60,569 bases of DNA from Azospirillum brasilense (GTDB lineage Bacteria > Pseudomonadota > Alphaproteobacteria > Azospirillales > Azospirillaceae). Both the position numbers and the translations under genes were made by a program. The DNA lies in NCBI RefSeq assembly GCF_003349955.1, contig NZ_QLKQ01000046.1, positions 1 to 60,569 on the forward strand, in the 5' to 3' direction. This document shows positions 17,389 to 27,467 of the stretch, one piece after another (position 1 is the stretch's first letter; the number at the start of each line of letters is the position of its first letter). The notes under the pieces were generated by a model. That model saw only the letters and a program-made list of their open reading frames with translations, had not been told where the DNA came from and did no database searches.

Positions 17389-18620
17389 CCGAGCCGGCCC
17401 CGAGCTTAACCGTCACCCTGGACGACGTCCGCGCCGCCGCCGCGCGGATCGGCGGCCACCTCCCCGTCACCCCCACCGAAGCCTCGCCCCGGCTGTCGGA
17501 GATCACCGGCTGCTCGGTGGTGCTGAAGCTGGAGAATCAGCATCTCACCGGTTCCTTCAAGGAGCGCGGGGCGCTCAACAAGCTGTTGTCGCTGGGCGAG
17601 GCGGAGCGGCGGGCCGGGGTGATCGCCATGTCGGCGGGCAACCACGCCCAGGCGGTGGCCTGCCACGCCACGCGGCTGGGCATCCGCTCGGTCATCGTGA
17701 TGCCCTCCTTCACCCCCTTCACCAAGGTGGAGCGCACGGAAAGCCTCGGCGCGCGGGTCGAGCTGCACGGCGAGACGCTGAGCGACGCGGCGGCCTATGC
17801 CCAGGAGCTGGCGGCGCGCGAGGGGTTGACCTTCGTTCATCCCTACGACGACCCGCTGATCGCCGCCGGCCAGGGCACCGCCGCCCTGGAGTTGCTCGAC
17901 GCCGCGCCGGACCTGGAGATGCTGGTGGTGCCGGTGGGCGGCGGCGGGCTGATCGGCGGCATGGCGGTGGCGGCCAAGGCGCTGAAGCCGGACATCGCGG
18001 TGATCGGGGTGGAGTGCGCCATGTTCCCGTCGATGCGCCAGGCGCTGGCCGGGCAGCCCATCACCTGCGGCGGCGCCACCATCGCCGACGGCATCGCCGT
18101 CAAGGCCCCCGGCGCCGTCACCCTGCCGCTGGTCCGCCGGCACGTGGACGCGGTGGTCGAGGTCGGCGAGCCGCGGCTGGAGGAGGCCGTCTACCGCCTC
18201 GCCACCGTGCAGAAGCTGGTCGCCGAGGGGGCCGGGGCGGCGGGTCTGGCCGCGGTGCTGGACGATCCGGAGCGGTTCCGCGGCAAGCGGGTGGGCATCG
18301 TGGTGTCCGGCGGCAACATCGACGCGCGCATCCTGGCGCAGGTGCTGACTCGCGGGCTGGTCTACGAGGGGCGCATGGTGCGGCTGCGCATCGGCATCAC
18401 CGACGCCCCCGGCGCGCTCGCCCGGGTCGCCCGCCTGCTCGGCGAGGCCGGGGCGAACATCGTCGAGGTGCACCACCAGCGCCTGTTCCACGACGTGCCG
18501 GTGCGCATGGCCGAGATCGACGTGGTGCTCGAAACCCGCGGGCGCAGCCACGTCCAGCGCCTCGTCGCCCACATGGAGGAGGCGGGCTTCCCGACGGAGC
18601 TGATGACGGACATCTCCTGA
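17385..18620 (+). CDS. ilvA: Threonine ammonia-lyase with C-terminal ACT domain
   Basis: A 411-residue fold-type II PLP enzyme that deaminates threonine to 2-oxobutanoate, the first step of isoleucine synthesis or of threonine catabolism. PLP binds Lys59 in SFKERGALNKLL; the phosphate loop is VPVGGGGLIGG and the SGGNIDAR segment is near the end of the catalytic domain. A single ACT domain (about 330-411, MVRLRIGITDAPGALARVARLL) suggests allosteric control. The length and single ACT match the TdcB/short IlvA type. It is translationally coupled to the acylase gene, and the functional link is unclear. Confidence 0.9.
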   Translation: MTEPAPSLTVTLDDVRAAAARIGGHLPVTPTEASPRLSEITGCSVVLKLENQHLTGSFKERGALNKLLSLGEAERRAGVIAMSAGNHAQAVACHATRLGIRSVIVMPSFTPFTKVERTESLGARVELHGETLSDAAAYAQELAAREGLTFVHPYDDPLIAAGQGTAALELLDAAPDLEMLVVPVGGGGLIGGMAVAAKALKPDIAVIGVECAMFPSMRQALAGQPITCGGATIADGIAVKAPGAVTLPLVRRHVDAVVEVGEPRLEEAVYRLATVQKLVAEGAGAAGLAAVLDDPERFRGKRVGIVVSGGNIDARILAQVLTRGLVYEGRMVRLRIGITDAPGALARVARLLGEAGANIVEVHHQRLFHDVPVRMAEIDVVLETRGRSHVQRLVAHMEEAGFPTELMTDIS

Positions 18621-18647
18621 GCCAGATCGCCTGATCCGGGGCCCGGC

Positions 18648-19142
18648 TCAGGGAAGCTGCGAATAGGCGCCGCGGAAGTAGAGCAGCGGCTTGCCGTCCT
18701 CGCTGCCGGACAGGCGGCGGACGCGGCCCACGATGATGACGTGGTCGCCGCCGTCGTAGACATGCTCGCGGTCGCATTCCAGGGTGGCGAGGCAACCAGT
18801 GAGGATCGGCACCCCGCTGTCCCAGCGCTCGACCCCCACCCCGTCCCAGCGCTCCTGGAGGTCGCGGCGCGAGAAGCGGTTGGACAGCTCCGCCTGGTCT
18901 TCGGCCAGGATGTTCACCGCGAAGGATGGCGCGGTGGTGAAGGCCTCGAAGGACATGGCCGCCCGGCCCAGGCAGAACTGCACCAGCGGCGGGTCGAGTG
19001 ATACCGACGAGAAGGAGTTCACGGTCACGCCGATCGGCTCGCCGTCCGGTGCGACGGTGGTGACCACGGCGATGCCGGTGGCGAAGCATCCGAGGGCGTT
19101 GCGGAAGGCCCGCGAGTCGAAGGCCTGAGAATCGATGGTCAT
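18648..19142 (-). CDS. Flavin reductase-like FMN-binding protein
   Basis: A 164-residue split-barrel protein of the flavin reductase (HpaC-like) family: FRNALGCFATGIAVVTTVAPDGEPIGVTVNSFSSVSLDPPLVQFCL is the FMN-binding core and GDHVIIVGRV the conserved end. Such proteins reduce FMN/FAD with NAD(P)H for two-component monooxygenases; no oxygenase partner is adjacent. The start at 19142 (MTIDSQAFDSRAFRNA) gives the normal family length. Confidence 0.87.
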   Translation of the reverse strand: MTIDSQAFDSRAFRNALGCFATGIAVVTTVAPDGEPIGVTVNSFSSVSLDPPLVQFCLGRAAMSFEAFTTAPSFAVNILAEDQAELSNRFSRRDLQERWDGVGVERWDSGVPILTGCLATLECDREHVYDGGDHVIIVGRVRRLSGSEDGKPLLYFRGAYSQLP

Positions 19143-19293
19143 GGCGGCCTGTGTGGGCTCGTCGGTTATTGGGGCGAGGGTGCTGCGGCGAAACAGCGGG
19201 ATTAACCCAGCCGGACCGTCGGCGCAAGCCGCATCTGCCCCGGACCTTTGCACAGGACCGCCCGGAAGCGGCCGGAAGCCGCCCCCCGTCGCA

Positions 19294-19308
19294 TTAAACG
19301 GATCTTAA
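19294..19308. promoter_or_regulatory. Perfect CtrA box upstream of motB
   Basis: TTAA-ACGGATC-TTAA is an exact match to the CtrA consensus TTAA-N7-TTAA. It lies 75 bp before the motB start codon in otherwise GC-rich DNA. With ctrA and chpT in the same window, direct CtrA control of motB is a reasonable inference. Confidence 0.65.
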
Positions 19309-19382
19309 GGATAACGCCCCACCCTTCGGGTGTCCGCACGGACCGCGAATGCCCAACCACAAGGCCCACTCAGCAAGGCTTC

Positions 19383-20453
19383 ATGTCAGCGAACCCGTCC
19401 GGCGGCGAACAGCCGATCATCATCAAGAAGAAGAAGGGTGGCCATGGCGGCCACCATGGCGGCGCCTGGAAAGTCGCCTATGCCGACTTCGTGACGGCGA
19501 TGATGGCCTTCTTCCTGCTGCTGTGGTTGCTCAACGTCACCACTTCGGACCAGCGCAAGGGCATCGCGGACTATTTCTCGCCCAGCTCGGTCAGCCGCGA
19601 GACCTCCGGGTCCGGCGGCATGCTGGGCGGGCGCACCATCACGGCACCCGGCGCCCAGATGTCCCCCTCCTCGCCGATGTCCGCCGATGTGCCGGTCTCC
19701 GGTCCGCCCGGCCACTCGGCCCAGGAGGACGACGAGGCGAACGACCCGACGGACGCCGCCCCGCCGCCGCCCGCCTCGACCGCCTCGACCGCCGAGCAGA
19801 AGTCCAACGAGTCGCGGCTCGACTACCAGAAGCGGCTGGAGGAGCAGGCCAAGCAGCTCGGCATCCCCGGCCAGAAGCCGGGCGAGCGGCTGTCCGACTT
19901 CGCGGAGCGCGTGAAGGAGGGCGGCGAGAAGCTGCAGGACGCCCAGAAGGAGGCCCGCCAGTTCCAGCAGGCCGCCACCGAGATCCGTCAGGCCATCCAG
20001 TCCGTGCCGGAACTGGAGCCGCTGGCCCAGAACCTGATGATCGACCAGACGCCCGAGGGCCTGCGGATCCAGATCGTCGACCAGGACCGAGTCTCGATGT
20101 TCCCCGGCGGGTCGGGCCAGATGTACCCGCAGACCCGCCAGCTCGTCATGCAGGTGGCCAAGGCGCTCGCCAAACTGCCCAACAAGCTGTCGATCAGCGG
20201 CCACACCGACGGCATCCCCTTCACCTCCGGGGCCGGGCGCGACAACTGGGACCTCTCCACCGAACGCGCCAACGCCACCCGCCGCGCCCTGATCGCCGGC
20301 GGCATCCCGGAGGAGCGCGTCCAGGACGTGATCGGCCGCGCCGACCGCGACCTGCTGGTTCCCGACCAGCCGGGCAGCCCGCGCAACCGCCGCATCAGCA
20401 TGGTGCTGCTGCGCGAAAGCAAGACCGCAACCCCGCCCGCCGCGACGAACTGA
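19383..20453 (+). CDS. motB: Flagellar motor stator protein MotB
   Basis: A 356-residue stator subunit. The N-terminus is Lys/Gly/His-rich (KKKKGGHGGHHGG), followed by one membrane helix GAWKVAYADFVTAMMAFFLLLWLL, in which Asp35 is the ion-carrying residue. A long Pro/Ser-rich and helical linker leads to an OmpA-like peptidoglycan-binding domain with SGHTDGIPF, NWDLSTERANATRRAL and NRRISMVLL. The start at 19383 puts this cytoplasmic head in front of the helix. motA is not adjacent, so its stator partner is encoded elsewhere. Confidence 0.94.
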   Translation: MSANPSGGEQPIIIKKKKGGHGGHHGGAWKVAYADFVTAMMAFFLLLWLLNVTTSDQRKGIADYFSPSSVSRETSGSGGMLGGRTITAPGAQMSPSSPMSADVPVSGPPGHSAQEDDEANDPTDAAPPPPASTASTAEQKSNESRLDYQKRLEEQAKQLGIPGQKPGERLSDFAERVKEGGEKLQDAQKEARQFQQAATEIRQAIQSVPELEPLAQNLMIDQTPEGLRIQIVDQDRVSMFPGGSGQMYPQTRQLVMQVAKALAKLPNKLSISGHTDGIPFTSGAGRDNWDLSTERANATRRALIAGGIPEERVQDVIGRADRDLLVPDQPGSPRNRRISMVLLRESKTATPPAATN

Positions 20454-20651
20454 TACCAAAGCCGATGTGGCGCTGGTACCAAGGCGTTAGTTCCTTGCCT
20501 TTGAACGTACCCCTTCTTGTTTTGTCGATGCGCCGCACAACGCGGGGAATGTTTGCCCTGTTCAAATGGCGAAGTGATGGTTCATACTTCGCGCCAGACA
20601 CCATTGCCACACGGCAGCGGTCAATCAAGGGCGTTAGCTGCGGGGGAGTCT

Positions 20652-22151
20652 GTGAGCGTACCCGAAGGCAAGGCGACTGACCTTTTGACGAACTATGATC
20701 CCGGCCTTTACTACGACGAATTGTTCGGAGGCCGTGATTATCCAGCCGAGCACTCGGCGCTGATCCGGCAGAGACTGGCCGGTCTGAACTTCGGGGATCT
20801 GTTGCGGCGGTCGCAGGACGCCGAACGAGAACTGTACAATCTGGGCATCACCTTCCTCGTCTATTCGAACAAGGACGCGGTGGACCGGATCCTTCCCTTC
20901 GACATCATTCCCCGGGTGATCTCGGCCAAGGAATGGGCGCATCTGGAGGCGGGAATCACCCAGCGCGTCACGGCGCTGAACCTGTTCCTCCACGACATCT
21001 ACCACGACCAGAAGATCTTGAAGGACGGGGTGATCCCCGCCGACCTCGTGCTGGGCAACGGCTGCTTCCGGCCGCAGATGGTCGGGCTGGACGTGCCGTT
21101 CGACACCTACATCCACATCATGGGCACGGATCTGGTCCGCGACCGCGAGGGGACGTTCCGCGTGCTGGAGGACAACGGGCGCGTGCCGTCCGGCGTGTCC
21201 TACGTGGTCGAGAACCGCCACATGATGCAGCGCGTGTTCCCCGACCTGATGCAGGACATCGGCATCCGCCCGGTGGACAATTACGGGCACAAGCTGCTCG
21301 ACGCGATGATGGAGATCGCGCCGCAGGACGTGGCCGACCCGCAGGTCGTGCTGCTGTCGCCCGGCTCCTACAACTCCGCCTATTTCGAGCACATCTTCCT
21401 GGCGCGCGAGATGGGCGTGCCGCTGGTCGAGGGCCGCGATCTGGTGGTGGAGAACGACCGCGTCTACATGAAGACCACCAACGGTCTGGCGCGAGTCGAT
21501 TCGATCTACCGCCGCATCGACGACGCTTTCCTCGACCCCAAGGCCTTCAACCCGGACAGCATGCTGGGCGTGCCGGGCATCATGGAGGCCTACCGCAAGG
21601 GCAACGTGGCGCTGGCCAACGCCGTCGGCACCGGCGTGGCGGACGACAAGGCGATCTACTGCTACGTCCCGCGGATGATCAAATACTACCTGGACCAGGA
21701 GGCGATCATCCCCAACGTGGACACCCGCATCTGCCGCGAGGCCGACGCGCTGAAGTACACGCTGGACAACCTGGACAAGCTGGTGGTGAAGCCGGTCGGC
21801 GAGGCCGGCGGCTACGGCATCACCATCGGCCCGCGCGCCAGCAAGGAGGAGTTGGCGGATTGCCGGGCCAAGCTGCTGGCCGATCCGTCCAACTACATCA
21901 GCCAGCCGGTGGTCGACCTGTCCGTCTGCCCCACCGTGACCGACGACGGCATCGATCCCCGCCACGTCGATCTGCGCCCCTTCGCCATCACGGGCAAGAA
22001 CACCTGGGTGCTGCCCGGCGGCCTGACCCGCGTGGCGCTGAAGAAGGGCACGCTGATCGTCAACTCGTCGCAGGGCGGCGGGTCCAAGGACACCTGGGTA
22101 CTCCAGGATGGGGTGCTCCAGGATGGGTCACAGGAAGGGAGCGCGTCGTGA
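20652..22151 (+). CDS. Circularly permuted ATP-grasp family protein
   Basis: A 499-residue member of the circularly permuted ATP-grasp family (DUF404/DUF407 type), probable amide-bond-forming enzymes. Conserved segments include YDELFGG, GNGCFRPQMVGLDVP, VLEDNGRVPSGVSYVVENR and VVKPVGEAGGYGITIGP. The GTG at 20652 is chosen because GGGGGAG lies just upstream and the family starts near this point; an ATG 66 bases earlier is also in frame. It is coupled (GTGA) to an alpha-E protein, the usual partner in a putative peptide-modification system. The transglutaminase-like gene often found with the pair is not here. Confidence 0.85.
   Translation: MSVPEGKATDLLTNYDPGLYYDELFGGRDYPAEHSALIRQRLAGLNFGDLLRRSQDAERELYNLGITFLVYSNKDAVDRILPFDIIPRVISAKEWAHLEAGITQRVTALNLFLHDIYHDQKILKDGVIPADLVLGNGCFRPQMVGLDVPFDTYIHIMGTDLVRDREGTFRVLEDNGRVPSGVSYVVENRHMMQRVFPDLMQDIGIRPVDNYGHKLLDAMMEIAPQDVADPQVVLLSPGSYNSAYFEHIFLAREMGVPLVEGRDLVVENDRVYMKTTNGLARVDSIYRRIDDAFLDPKAFNPDSMLGVPGIMEAYRKGNVALANAVGTGVADDKAIYCYVPRMIKYYLDQEAIIPNVDTRICREADALKYTLDNLDKLVVKPVGEAGGYGITIGPRASKEELADCRAKLLADPSNYISQPVVDLSVCPTVTDDGIDPRHVDLRPFAITGKNTWVLPGGLTRVALKKGTLIVNSSQGGGSKDTWVLQDGVLQDGSQEGSAS
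22098..22127. repeat. 15-bp tandem duplication at the 3' end of the ATP-grasp gene
   Basis: Two adjacent 15-bp units (GTACTCCAGGATGGG, GTGCTCCAGGATGGG) encode a repeated VLQDG. It extends the C-terminus beyond the conserved domain and looks like a recent in-frame duplication. Confidence 0.8.
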
Positions 22152-23125
22152 ATCTGCTGGCCCGTTACGCCGAATGCATTTTCTGGATGGCGCGCTACAT
22201 GGAGCGCGCCGAAAATCTCGCCCGTATCCTGGACGTGCATGAGACCTTCGCGCGCGACACGCGGGGGATGACCAACTGGTTCTCCATCGTCCAGCTCAAC
22301 GCCGACGAGAAGGACTTCTTCAGCCGCCACGACCGCCCGACGGCGGAGGCGGTGGTCCATTACTACATGTTCGACACCCAGCACACGAACTCGCTGGTGT
22401 CCATGCTGCGCATGGCGCGGGAGAACGCCCGCGTCCTGCGCCCGTGGATCTCCACCGAGATGTGGACGCAGATCAACGTGTTCCACAACAAGCTGGTGGA
22501 GATGAACGGCAAGGACGTGGCCCTCTCCAACCTCTCCAAGGTCTGCACCTGGATCAAGGAGGAGTGCCAGACCCACACCGGCATCACCGAGGGCACCTTC
22601 TACCGCGACCAGGGCTGGTACTTCTACCAGCTCGGCAAATACATCGAGCGGGCGGACCAGACCACCCGCCTGCTCGACATCAAGTACCACACGCTGCTGC
22701 CCTCCCCCGTCGTGGTCGGCTCGACCCTGGACATGAGCCAGTGGACAACGGTGCTGCGCTCCGCCGCCGGGTACCACGCCTTCCGGCGCGTCTACCCGCG
22801 CGGCATGTCGCCCACCACGGTCGCCGGCTTCATGATGTTCAACGAGGGCTTCCCGCGATCGGTTGTGATGTGTGTGCGACAGATCGACGGCCTCTTGACC
22901 CGCCTGAAATCCCGTTACACCCTGCGCAACGGCAGCGAGGCGATGGAGAAGGTGGACGAGCTGCTCGGCGCGCTTCTGACACGCCCGATCGAGGAGGTGA
23001 TCCAGCTCGGCCTGCACGAGTATCTCGACGGCGTGCAGGCCCAGCTCTGCGGCATCACCACCGAGATCGGACGCGCCTTCTTCGGCCAGGACACCGTCCC
23101 CATGACCCAGAGCCAGTCCCAGTAG
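22148..23125 (+). CDS. Alpha-E domain-containing protein
   Basis: A 325-residue all-helical protein. The N-terminus LLARYAECIFWMARYMERAENLARILDV and the later LGKYIERADQTTRLLDIKY are the paired signatures of the alpha-E family. The GTG start overlaps the ATP-grasp stop (GTGA). The two proteins are co-encoded in many bacteria and are predicted to act together in peptide synthesis or modification; no biochemical activity is established from sequence. It is cytoplasmic, with no signal. Confidence 0.88.
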   Translation: MNLLARYAECIFWMARYMERAENLARILDVHETFARDTRGMTNWFSIVQLNADEKDFFSRHDRPTAEAVVHYYMFDTQHTNSLVSMLRMARENARVLRPWISTEMWTQINVFHNKLVEMNGKDVALSNLSKVCTWIKEECQTHTGITEGTFYRDQGWYFYQLGKYIERADQTTRLLDIKYHTLLPSPVVVGSTLDMSQWTTVLRSAAGYHAFRRVYPRGMSPTTVAGFMMFNEGFPRSVVMCVRQIDGLLTRLKSRYTLRNGSEAMEKVDELLGALLTRPIEEVIQLGLHEYLDGVQAQLCGITTEIGRAFFGQDTVPMTQSQSQ

Positions 23126-23214
23126 CCTGCTTGAAGCAACCGTTCAGCACCCTCTCCAGCCGCAGACCCCCAACAGCCGACCCACGGGCCGGTGATTCAG
23201 AAGTCAGCCAGCCG

Positions 23215-23955
23215 ATGTCGGTCATCCAGCCGCAACTCCGCCCGCTCCAGCAGTTCTTCCGGTCCGGGCCGATGCCCTGCCCCTACCTGCCGGGTCGGGT
23301 GGAGCGCAAGCTGTTCACCCGGCTGTTGGGGCCCTATTCGTCGGAGGTTAATTCCACCCTGTCGCGCGCCGGCTTCCGGCGCAGCCACGACATCGTCTAC
23401 CGGCCGGTCTGCCCGAACTGCCAGGCCTGCGTCCCGGTCCGCATCCCGGTGGCCGCCTTCGTCCCCACCCGGTCGCAGAAGCGGGTCCGCCGGGCCAACG
23501 GCGACCTGACGCTGGCGGAGGCGCCCGCCGCCGCCACGACGGAGCAGTACCGGCTGTTCTCGCTCTACCAGAACTCCCGCCACGGCGAATCCGACATGGC
23601 GCGCATGGCCATGGCCGACTTCGCCGCCATGATCGACGAGGGGCGGGCCGACACCAGCCTGTTCGAGGCCCGCGACGCGGAGGGGCGGCTGGTCGGCTGC
23701 ATGCTGACCGACCGGCTGACCGACGGCTATTCCGCGGTCTACAGCTTCTACGACCCCCGCCAGGACCGCCGCAGCCTGGGCAGCTTCATGATCCTCGGCC
23801 TGCTGGAGCGCGCCCAGACGGACGGGTTGCCCTACGTCTATCTCGGCTATTGGATCGCCCAGAGCCGCAAGATGGCCTACAAGGCCAACTTCCGTCCCCT
23901 GGAGGCGCTGGGCCGCGACGGCTGGTTCCGCTTGCCGAACGATCCGGAAGACTGA
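23215..23955 (+). CDS. bpt: Aspartate/glutamate leucyltransferase (bacterial N-end-rule aminoacyl-tRNA-protein transferase)
   Basis: A 246-residue member of the Bpt/Ate family. The N-terminal cysteine region is CPYLPGR followed by YRPVCPNCQACVPVRIPVAAF, and the GNAT-like C-terminal half has GYSAVYSFYDP and YVYLGYWIAQSRKMAYKANFRP. Bpt attaches Leu from Leu-tRNA to proteins with N-terminal Asp or Glu, marking them for ClpSAP degradation. Many databases label this family arginyltransferase, and the amino acid used cannot be decided from sequence here. Confidence 0.9.
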   Translation: MSVIQPQLRPLQQFFRSGPMPCPYLPGRVERKLFTRLLGPYSSEVNSTLSRAGFRRSHDIVYRPVCPNCQACVPVRIPVAAFVPTRSQKRVRRANGDLTLAEAPAAATTEQYRLFSLYQNSRHGESDMARMAMADFAAMIDEGRADTSLFEARDAEGRLVGCMLTDRLTDGYSAVYSFYDPRQDRRSLGSFMILGLLERAQTDGLPYVYLGYWIAQSRKMAYKANFRPLEALGRDGWFRLPNDPED

Positions 23956-24063
23956 CCGATCGATCGCCGGATTGCCAGCGATCGGAGACTATTGGGGCAA
24001 TCACGTATAAAGGCTTTCAAGCTCTTGCGCTGCCAGGGCGACCTGCGGAATATTGCCGCAGCA

Positions 24064-24084
24064 AACACCCCATGGTGTTACCAT
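24064..24084. promoter_or_regulatory. Palindromic operator before TRAP transporter genes (GntR/FadR-like)
   Basis: Two overlapping palindromes are present: AACACC-CCAT-GGTGTT (24064-24079) and ATGGT-GTT-ACCAT (24072-24084). The second fits TNGT-NNN-ACNA, the consensus described for FadR-subfamily GntR regulators. It lies about 100 bp before dctQ. No GntR gene is in the window, so the regulator would be encoded elsewhere. Confidence 0.4.
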
Positions 24085-24179
24085 AAAAGATTGAACCGGC
24101 GCCCAGCGCCACCGTTCACAGGGCAACAAAAGGAACGGGCGGGAATACACCCGTCCCAAACCAACAGGGAGGCTCTCCG

Positions 24180-24719
24180 TTGAGGTTCCTGCTCCGAATC
24201 AGCGGGCTGATCGATGCTGTCAACGACGGCATCGGCAAACTCGTTTATTGGCTGGTGCTGGTCGCCGTGATTGTCAGCGCCGGCAACGCGACCATCCGCT
24301 ACAGCCTCCATTACAGCTCCAACGCCTGGCTTGAGCTGCAATGGTACCTGTTCTCCGCGATTTTCCTGTTGTGCTCGGGCTACACGTTCCTGCGCAACGA
24401 ACACATCCGCATCGACATCGTGCTCGGCCGCTTCTCCAGGCGCGTCCAGTGCATGGTGGACATCTTCGGGATCGTCGTCTTCCTGTTCCCGATGGCCATC
24501 CTGATCATGTGGCTCTCCTGGCCGATGTTCTGGGACAGCTTCATCACCAAGGAAATGTCGAGCGACGCCGGCGGCCTGATCCGCTGGCCGGCCAAGATCC
24601 TGGTTCCTGCCGGTTTCTTCCTGCTGACCTTGCAGGCGGTGTCCGAGCTGATCAAACGCATCGCCTTCCTGGCCGGTCTCATTGACCAGCCCGGCGAGAA
24701 GATGCACAGCCACTCCTAA
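24180..24719 (+). CDS. dctQ: TRAP transporter small permease (DctQ)
   Basis: A 179-residue protein with four hydrophobic segments (about 18-36, 51-70, 92-112 and 140-160) and the family segment LELQWYLFSAIFLLCSGYTFLRNEHIRID. The start is TTG at 24180 with GGGAGG 8 bases upstream; no ATG is available. It works with the large permease in the inner membrane for sodium-driven uptake of an organic acid bound by DctP. Confidence 0.88.
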   Translation: MRFLLRISGLIDAVNDGIGKLVYWLVLVAVIVSAGNATIRYSLHYSSNAWLELQWYLFSAIFLLCSGYTFLRNEHIRIDIVLGRFSRRVQCMVDIFGIVVFLFPMAILIMWLSWPMFWDSFITKEMSSDAGGLIRWPAKILVPAGFFLLTLQAVSELIKRIAFLAGLIDQPGEKMHSHS

Positions 24720-24739
24720 GAGACCGGGAACCACACACG

Positions 24740-26251
24740 ATGGCCGCCTTCCTCATTGAGAACATGGCGCCGCTGATGTTCGCGGCGCTTGTTCTTTTCC
24801 TTTTGATGGGTTTCCCGGTCGCCTTCGCGCTCGCCGCGAACGGCCTCCTCTTCGGTCTGATCGGCATCGAGCTGGGTCTGCTGACGCCGGCGCTGTTCCA
24901 GGCGCTCCCGGAGCGCGTCTTCGGCATCATGCGCAACGACACGCTGCTGGCCATTCCCTTCTTCACCTTCATGGGCCTGATCCTCGAACGATCCGGCATG
25001 GCCGAGGACTTGCTCGACACGGTCGGGCAGCTCTTCGGCCCGCTGCGCGGCGGTCTGGCCTACGCGGTGATCTTCGTCGGCGCGCTGCTCGCCGCGACGA
25101 CGGGCGTGGTGGCCGCGTCGGTCATTTCGATGGGCCTGATCTCGCTGCCGATCATGCTGCGCTACGGCTATGACCGCCGTCTGGCGTCGGGCGTCATCGC
25201 GGCGTCGGGCACGCTGGCCCAGATCATCCCGCCGTCGCTGGTGCTGATCATCCTGGCCGACCAGCTCGGCCGTTCGGTCGGCGACATGTACGCCGGCGCC
25301 CTGGTCCCCGGCCTGGTGCTGACCGGCCTCTACGCCGGCTACATCCTGGTCGTCAGCATCGTCCGCCCCGAATTCGCCCCGGCCCTGCCGCCGGAAGCGC
25401 GCAGCCTGCGCGGCTTCCAGCTCCTGTTCCGGGTGCTGACCTCGCTGGTGCCGCCGCTGGTCCTGATCTTCCTGGTGCTCGGCACCATCTTCCTCGGCAT
25501 CGCGACGCCGACGGAAGGCGGCGCCATGGGTGCCGCGGGCGCCATGATCCTGGCGCTCATCAAGCGGCAGCTGAGCTGGTCGCTGATGCGTCAGGCGATG
25601 GACACGACGGCGAAGCTGTCCTCCTTCGTCATCTTCATCCTGATCGGCTCGACGGTCTTCGGTCTGGTGTTCCGCGCCGTGAACGGCGACCTGTGGGTGG
25701 AGCATCTGCTGACCAGCCTGCCGGGCGGCGAACTGGGCTTCCTGATCGTCGTCAACATCATGGTCTTCCTGCTCGCCTTCTTCCTCGACTTCTTCGAGCT
25801 GGCCTTCATCATCGTGCCGCTGCTCGCCCCGGTCGCGGAAAAGCTGGGCATCGACCTGATCTGGTTCGGCGTCCTGCTGGGCGTCAACATGCAGACCTCC
25901 TTCATGCATCCGCCCTTCGGTTTCGCCCTGTTCTTCCTGCGAAGCGTCGCTCCACGGGAGGATTACAAGGACAAGATCACCGGGAAGATCATCAAGAAGA
26001 TCACCACCGGCCAGATCTACTGGGGCGCCGTGCCGTTCGTCTGTATTCAGCTGATCATGGTGGCCCTGGTCATCATGTTCCCGGAGATGGTCTTCTCCGG
26101 CCTGGATCGCGGCGAGCCGATCGATCTGGACAACGTGAAGATCGAGATCCCGGCCTTCGACGCGGGCGAGCCGCCGCCGCCCTTCGGCGCGCCGGAACAG
26201 CCCGCCGAGGACCCCAACGCCGACCTCATGAAGCAGTTGCAGGGCAAGTAG
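24740..26251 (+). CDS. dctM: TRAP transporter large permease (DctM)
   Basis: A 503-residue polytopic inner-membrane protein with about a dozen helices. It starts IENMAPLMFAALVLFLLMGFPVAFALA and carries IPPSLVLIILADQLG, GIATPTEGGAMGA and GVNMQTSFMHPPFGFALFFLR, all typical of DctM. It forms the sodium/solute channel with DctQ. The last 40 residues are acidic, Pro-rich and probably cytoplasmic. It follows dctQ by 20 bp. Confidence 0.93.
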   Translation: MAAFLIENMAPLMFAALVLFLLMGFPVAFALAANGLLFGLIGIELGLLTPALFQALPERVFGIMRNDTLLAIPFFTFMGLILERSGMAEDLLDTVGQLFGPLRGGLAYAVIFVGALLAATTGVVAASVISMGLISLPIMLRYGYDRRLASGVIAASGTLAQIIPPSLVLIILADQLGRSVGDMYAGALVPGLVLTGLYAGYILVVSIVRPEFAPALPPEARSLRGFQLLFRVLTSLVPPLVLIFLVLGTIFLGIATPTEGGAMGAAGAMILALIKRQLSWSLMRQAMDTTAKLSSFVIFILIGSTVFGLVFRAVNGDLWVEHLLTSLPGGELGFLIVVNIMVFLLAFFLDFFELAFIIVPLLAPVAEKLGIDLIWFGVLLGVNMQTSFMHPPFGFALFFLRSVAPREDYKDKITGKIIKKITTGQIYWGAVPFVCIQLIMVALVIMFPEMVFSGLDRGEPIDLDNVKIEIPAFDAGEPPPPFGAPEQPAEDPNADLMKQLQGK

Positions 26252-26323
26252 CCGGCCCTCCCTCCTCTCCCGCCCCGCGGGAGAGGAACCCGGGTCGAGA
26301 AACGGCCGGATCGTCGGCAACAA

Positions 26324-26351
26324 AAAAAGCCCCGCTTTCGCGGGGCTTTTT
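26324..26351. terminator. Bidirectional intrinsic terminator between dctM and dctP
   Basis: AAAAAGCCCCGC-TTTC-GCGGGGCTTTTT: a perfect GC stem with A and T runs on both sides, so it should act on both strands. It sits between the convergent dctM and dctP stops. Confidence 0.93.
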
Positions 26352-26369
26352 CGTGTCCGGCCTCTCTCC

Positions 26370-27467
<1,098 letters not shown>

